Part shown: one piece after another, positions 60,024 through 64,000 of the stretch
Layout: each line of letters starts with the position of its first letter
Numbering within the stretch: the stretch's first letter is position 1
Assembly (NCBI GenBank): GCA_028023455.1
Contig: JAQFVV010000049.1
Location: 6,728,855 to 6,792,854, forward strand
Direction: 5' to 3'
DNA from: Epiperipatus broadwayi
Lineage: Eukaryota > Onychophora > Udeonychophora > Euonychophora > Peripatidae
Length of the DNA: 64,000 nucleotides
Notes under the pieces: model-generated
Told to the model about the DNA's origin: nothing
Seen by the model: the letters and a program-made list of their open reading frames with translations, nothing else
The model's database searches: none
Program-made: the position numbers and the translations under genes

Positions 60024-60160
60024 GTAATGTTGAATATAAATATGGCGTTGTTTTGTAGTTCTTTACACTTGAGAAATCTGCTTGTAGCAGTGAAACCATT
60101 GGTTGTGTTTTAGATTTTATTTTCTTGGCTAGTCTGTTTGAGTTTTGGATTTGGGGTAAT
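60024..60160 (+). repeat. PLE second-family 3' terminus with stem-loop before GAAAC
   Basis: After the coding end come GGAATTGTAGGTAATGT, CTTTACACTTGAGAAATCTG, a CTGC/GCAG stem and GAAACCATTGGTTGT. The same segment occurs twice at 61.98-62.28 kb. The first box reads CTTGAGA in all copies, not CTGANGA, so it resembles but does not meet the hammerhead core. Confidence 0.7.
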
Positions 60161-60164
60161 TTTG

Positions 60165-60628
60165 GTTAAAAATATAAATATAACAAACAGCATAGCCATG
60201 CCATCTTTCACTTCAAAAGCCAACTTTCTTTTACATCAAAAGATGTCTACATGAGATTGATAGTCTCAAATTTATAATATTTTATTATCAATGGTTTTTT
60301 TTTACTCTTATTTTCAATTTACTTTTTTTCATTAAAAATAATTTCTGCTTTGTCAAATAACATTTTATGACCTGTATTCAGTTCATGAATTTTGTATATT
60401 CATGAACTGAATAAAAGCTATAAAATATTATTTGACAATGCAAAGGATTTTTTTTAATGAAAAATGTGAACTTAAAAAAGGAATAAAAGAAACTTTGGTA
60501 ATAAAATATTTTGAATCTGAGGCCATCAATTTCATGAAGACATTCTTTGGTGTGAAAGGAAGTTGGTTGTTAAAGTGAATAATGGGAAGGCTATTTTGTT
60601 TGGTATATATATATAAATGGGATTTTAT
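60165..60628. repeat. Palindrome following the second PLE, arms about 225 bp
   Basis: The arms (60165-60388 and 60397-60628) meet at TTCATGAATTTTGTATATTCATGAA. Further pairs include GCTTTGTCAAATAA with TTATTTGACAATGC, CCAACTTTCTTTTACATC with its near-complement, and AACAAACAGCATAGCC with GGCTATTTTGTTTGG. Arms are diverged by scattered changes. Confidence 0.85.
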
Positions 60629-61135
60629 TTGAATTTCATTTAAAAAGATTTATTTGTGAATACATGAAATCATGGTTGTGGAAGAATTTTAGTAAAGTTT
60701 AGTTTTTGGCTGGTATTATAATGTTATATGATTTTTTATTTTATTTATAATTAGTAATATAGTGTTATCCAGTATTTAATATTTTATATATATATAGACT
60801 ACCTTTTCTGTATTAATGTCCAGAATATTTAATGAATATATATATTAAATCGTTCATGCATTTAGTTTAATGTAAACAATGAAAATTAAGGAATTATATC
60901 CTGTAAACGATTATCTTTGATATTGCTAGAAAACTACTAATTACTATTTAACAATCCTAAGACTAAATAACTTTTCTTTAGAAATCTATTATTCACTTTT
61001 GCTATGTATATAAATAAAAGGGAAAAAAATCCTCTTTTATTTCTAACCCAAATTGTTATAAGAATCTAAATCCCTAACAGTTACTTTTGTAGATAAAATA
61101 ATTCAGAAGCTCAAATCTTTTGTTCTTTCTCTTCA
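60629..61135. other. AT-rich sequence with no recognised feature
   Basis: No feature is recognised apart from AT tracts. Confidence 0.3.
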
Positions 61136-61186
61136 AACGTTGGTGATAGAATGGTCAGCACAGCTGCCTTACAAGCAGTTGTCTCT
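61136..61186 (+). mobile_element. tRNA-derived SINE fragment (TAC-type), 3'-truncated
   Basis: TTGGTGATAGAATGGTCAGC, CACAGCTGCC and TTACAAGCAGTTGTC match the 5' half of the TAC-type SINE copies at 30.7 and 41.9 kb, with the anticodon-loop position kept as TTACAA. The match stops after the anticodon arm; there is no B box or poly(A). Confidence 0.7.
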
Positions 61187-61933
61187 GTGTATATTAAATT
61201 AAATATTTTATAGATTTATTATAATATAAACAATCAAAATTATGGGATTATATCCATGTAAGCAGCTAGAGACAACTTTTACCCTAGATAGTTTTTTTCT
61301 TCTTCTATTTAACCCAGCACCAAAGTTCTATAATAGATTGTGAGAAAAAAATATCAATTAGTAATTGATAATTTCCTAGCAAAATCAAAAGTAAAAGTTG
61401 CTTCTAGCTGTTTTCATAGACATATCGTTTACATTATATATGTATATGTGTCTGTGTATATGAATATATTCTTAGTTTTAGCTATCATGTCATTAATTGA
61501 ACAATAAAAAGTAAAGATAGCAATTGGATATGTGAAACAATAACCAAAACATAATTTAAATACTTGAATATAGCTTTTACATATTGTAATCCTATCTAGT
61601 GCCCATTAGTTTCTCAAAATTACAATAGATAATACTAGAATAGAGTAATTAGAAGAGATATTGCTCCAAATAACATAGTGAATTTCATTTAATAACATGA
61701 GCGGTATTTCCAATACTTTTCTTTTTAATTTTTTGTTAAAATAAAATTTCTCTGATGAATAATGCAAGTCCACTGAAACTAAATATATAAATATTATTGG
61801 AAAATGGCATTAAATTGTCCACTAATTTGAAATATATCAGCCAATAAAAATGTGACAAAAGGAATAAACACACACACACATATATATATTAAAATCCTAA
61901 AATTAAACTTGTCAATAAAATAATCAAAATTAC
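61187..61933. other. AT-rich sequence with no recognised feature
   Basis: An (AC)n-(AT)n tract lies at 61866-61890. I see nothing else. Confidence 0.3.
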
Positions 61934-62323
61934 TCAAATTCAACACTAAACCAGACTAACCAAAGAAAATGAATTCTAAAACACAACCAATGGTTTCACT
62001 GCTACAAGCATACTTCTCAAGTGTAAAGAACTAAAACATAAATTTATATACTAAATATTACCCACAATTCCCAACTACATCCCACACACCCTAATATTAA
62101 AAGAACTTTTGAACAAGTTAAATTTCTTCAGAATCATACACTTTTAATAATAAAAATATTAAGGGTGTATGAGATGTAATTGGAATTGTGGGTAATATTA
62201 CATTAAATTTGTTATGATTTAGTCCTTTACACTTGGGAAGTCTGTCTGTTGCAATGAAACCATTGGTTGTATTTAAGAGTTTCTTTTTTGTGGCTACACT
62301 GGTTTAGTTTTAAATTTGAGTTC
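61934..62323. repeat. Inverted pair of the second PLE family's 3' end
   Basis: The left arm (61934-62100, minus) and right arm (62160-62323, plus) are inverted copies of the terminus seen at 60.02-60.17 kb, sharing CAACCAATGGTTTCA/TGAAACCATTGGTTG, a TTCTCAAGTGTAAAG/CTTTACACTTGGGAAG pair and ACCCACAATTCC/GGAATTGTGGGT. The 60-bp spacer contains the minus-strand end of the GIY-YIG coding region (complement of the ATTCTGAAACAATTAACTT-like segment at 59.95 kb), so the left copy is slightly longer than the right. Confidence 0.85.
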
Positions 62324-64000
62324 TAAATATATATAAAAATAAAGTCTTATTTGAGTTATACCATATATTATATTTTTGTTTTAATTTCCAACATTATGAT
62401 GAAATAACATTCATCATTGTTAAAGCTAAGATTTCAATGAAGAACCATTATGCCTTACGTAATAATGAGATTATGTGTGAATCAAAGAACAATCATTTAC
62501 ATAAGAATGGATTAACAAAAAATTGCTTAATTCCTTTTGTTTTACAATTAGTTGACTTATTAAAATTATTTTAGAAGCAAGAGAAAAAATAATTGGTTTC
62601 TATAAATTCAGAATACACTTTGTTTTAAATTCATTTAAACAGTTTTATATTTTTAATATTCAATAGACTCCCACATGGTTCTTAAATGACACATTTCTAA
62701 ATTAGCAAATATGTGATCAATTTCTTAAAAATGTGATGTAAAAGCTGATTTAATTAACTTTTGATTGAAGGTATTTTTATGCTTTCTAACTCTGGCAATA
62801 TATTTATTTGATTCACCCACATAGCTTTTTTAGCATAGTAAACATGGAATTTTATAGGCACCTTGGTATTCTAAAAATACTCAGACTTTGTTTTTATCAT
62901 ATAATGAATCAATAAAATAGATGTATTAGTATCAGAGTTTGCTAATATGTTAATATTGATAATGAGAATATTTTTAAATTGTGAGATTATAAAATTTAAA
63001 AATAATATATAATACAAAATTAATACAGACAACTCAGTATTTTAAATAGGTTAAAATTGAAATTTGATCATTTAAAGTATTTATTTATTTATGAATGAAT
63101 AAAAATATATTATTTATTTTAATGTTCAATTATAAATAAATAGAGAGCAGATTCAAAAGAATAAATTTTATTCATAAAATAATGGTATAGTAGTCTTACA
63201 AAATAATATAAAAAATATATATTTCATTATCCCCTATTTATATGTAAAAAATGTAAACCATATTAAAATCATATTAATTATTATTTACTGTGATTGAGAA
63301 CATTCCATGTTGTATTTACTCATTACTTAAGTAATGAGATTTTGAACTGTGAGTTATAAAACCAATTTCAGTGAAAACTCTTTATTTACTGCACTAAATC
63401 CATCAGCACTAATTATAAAATAGAATAGTTTCAAATATAAGCATATTTTATTTGTTTTATTTTAAAGTTTTTGTTGTGTCCCATGAGCAGCAAGTAAATA
63501 ATTGACTAAGACAGAATTGAAATGGTAAGCTAATAGATTAATTTATGTAACATATGAGAATGTTTACAAGTATATATAGCCTATTTAAGATGAATAAAAA
63601 TAATAAAAAGTCATGGTTACTTGCATGTTATAAACCCTAGTCATGCTTTTTGACTTACAGAGGCAGGAGTCTCTGAATTATAGTAACACCAATGCATATA
63701 TACCAGGGTCTGGAAGTTTATATACCCTCAAGACTTATGATGTCTTTACAAACTTATCAAATATTGTGCATTTTATATATCTTACTGTATATGGTATTTT
63801 TTATATACACATGTTATTTTTAATATACCTCACCACGTATGGCATTTTTTAGTTCTCTGACATTATAAGGCCAATCATGTAACTCTATGACCTAACAATA
63901 TTGCTACACATTGATAGTTACACATATCTTGTATTCACACAATCATTATATATAATTATTGTACAAAATTATTATTTTTATTCTACATAATTATTATACA
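62324..64000. other. AT-rich sequence without supported genes
   Basis: Only AT tracts and a loose duplication (a TATATCTTACTGTATATGG word near 63777 and ATATACCTCACCACGTATGG near 63822) are visible. The open stretch at 63643-63852 is made of this duplication and has no motif. Confidence 0.3.

Noticed and set aside
60062-60110. Hammerhead call for the second PLE family's CTTGAGA...GAAAC hairpin
   Set aside because: All three copies read CTTGAGA where the core needs CTGANGA, so the canonical motif is not met; kept only as a resemblance.

Overview
This window is AT-rich eukaryotic DNA, almost certainly from an animal. I found no intact host protein gene. Nearly every recognisable stretch is a retroelement, a DNA transposon or a derivative of one. 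The signs pointing to a metazoan are an L1/Tx1-like LINE, CR1/L2/RTE-like LINE remnants, Penelope-like elements (PLEs) with GIY-YIG domains, tRNA-derived poly(A) SINEs, and a hAT element with a BED-type zinc finger. I cannot assign a phylum from the sequence alone.

Layout. 1-2.1 kb is a somewhat less AT-rich stretch of unknown nature with 32-bp repeats. 2.7-3.4 kb (minus) and 5.4-8.2 kb (plus) hold decayed LINEs of one coding type, separated by a long (AAT)n array at 5 kb. 9.28-10.02 kb is a large palindrome. 13.32-13.77 kb is an inverted pair of a short repeat carrying a hammerhead-ribozyme-like core. 15.2-22.5 kb is the best-preserved element: an L1/Tx1-like LINE with a multi-part ORF1 region, an EEP endonuclease, a reverse transcriptase, a zf-RVT C-terminus and a 3' UTR with tandem repeats, broken by frameshifts, stops and an active-site change.

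In 23.7-42 kb there are four tRNA-derived SINE copies (a fifth fragment lies at 61.1 kb), LINE 3' fragments, two copies in the whole window of a long-TIR DNA transposon, a deleted hAT element (36.34-37.36 kb) and several palindromes. 39.18-44.64 kb is a roughly 5.5-kb PLE inverted pair; its left arm was later hit by a SINE (11-bp target duplication) and by an unrecognised 1.66-kb insertion (candidate 5-bp duplication). 44.95-45.17 kb fuses a tRNA-like Pol III promoter to a hammerhead-like tail. From 45 to 64 kb there is mainly AT-rich sequence, (GATA)-like satellite, a tandem duplication at 52.7-53.3 kb, another LINE 3' fragment (57.3-58.1 kb), and a second PLE family (59.7-62.3 kb), again as palindromes.

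The most interesting theme is that short motifs matching the hammerhead core order (CTGANGA, stem-loop, GAAAC, short gap, GTH) recur in several different repeat families here, mostly as head-to-head inverted pairs. Hammerheads are known in PLEs, in Schistosoma SINE-like elements and in retrozymes. Whether these copies are active, or whether this forms a distinct non-autonomous class, cannot be decided from one window.
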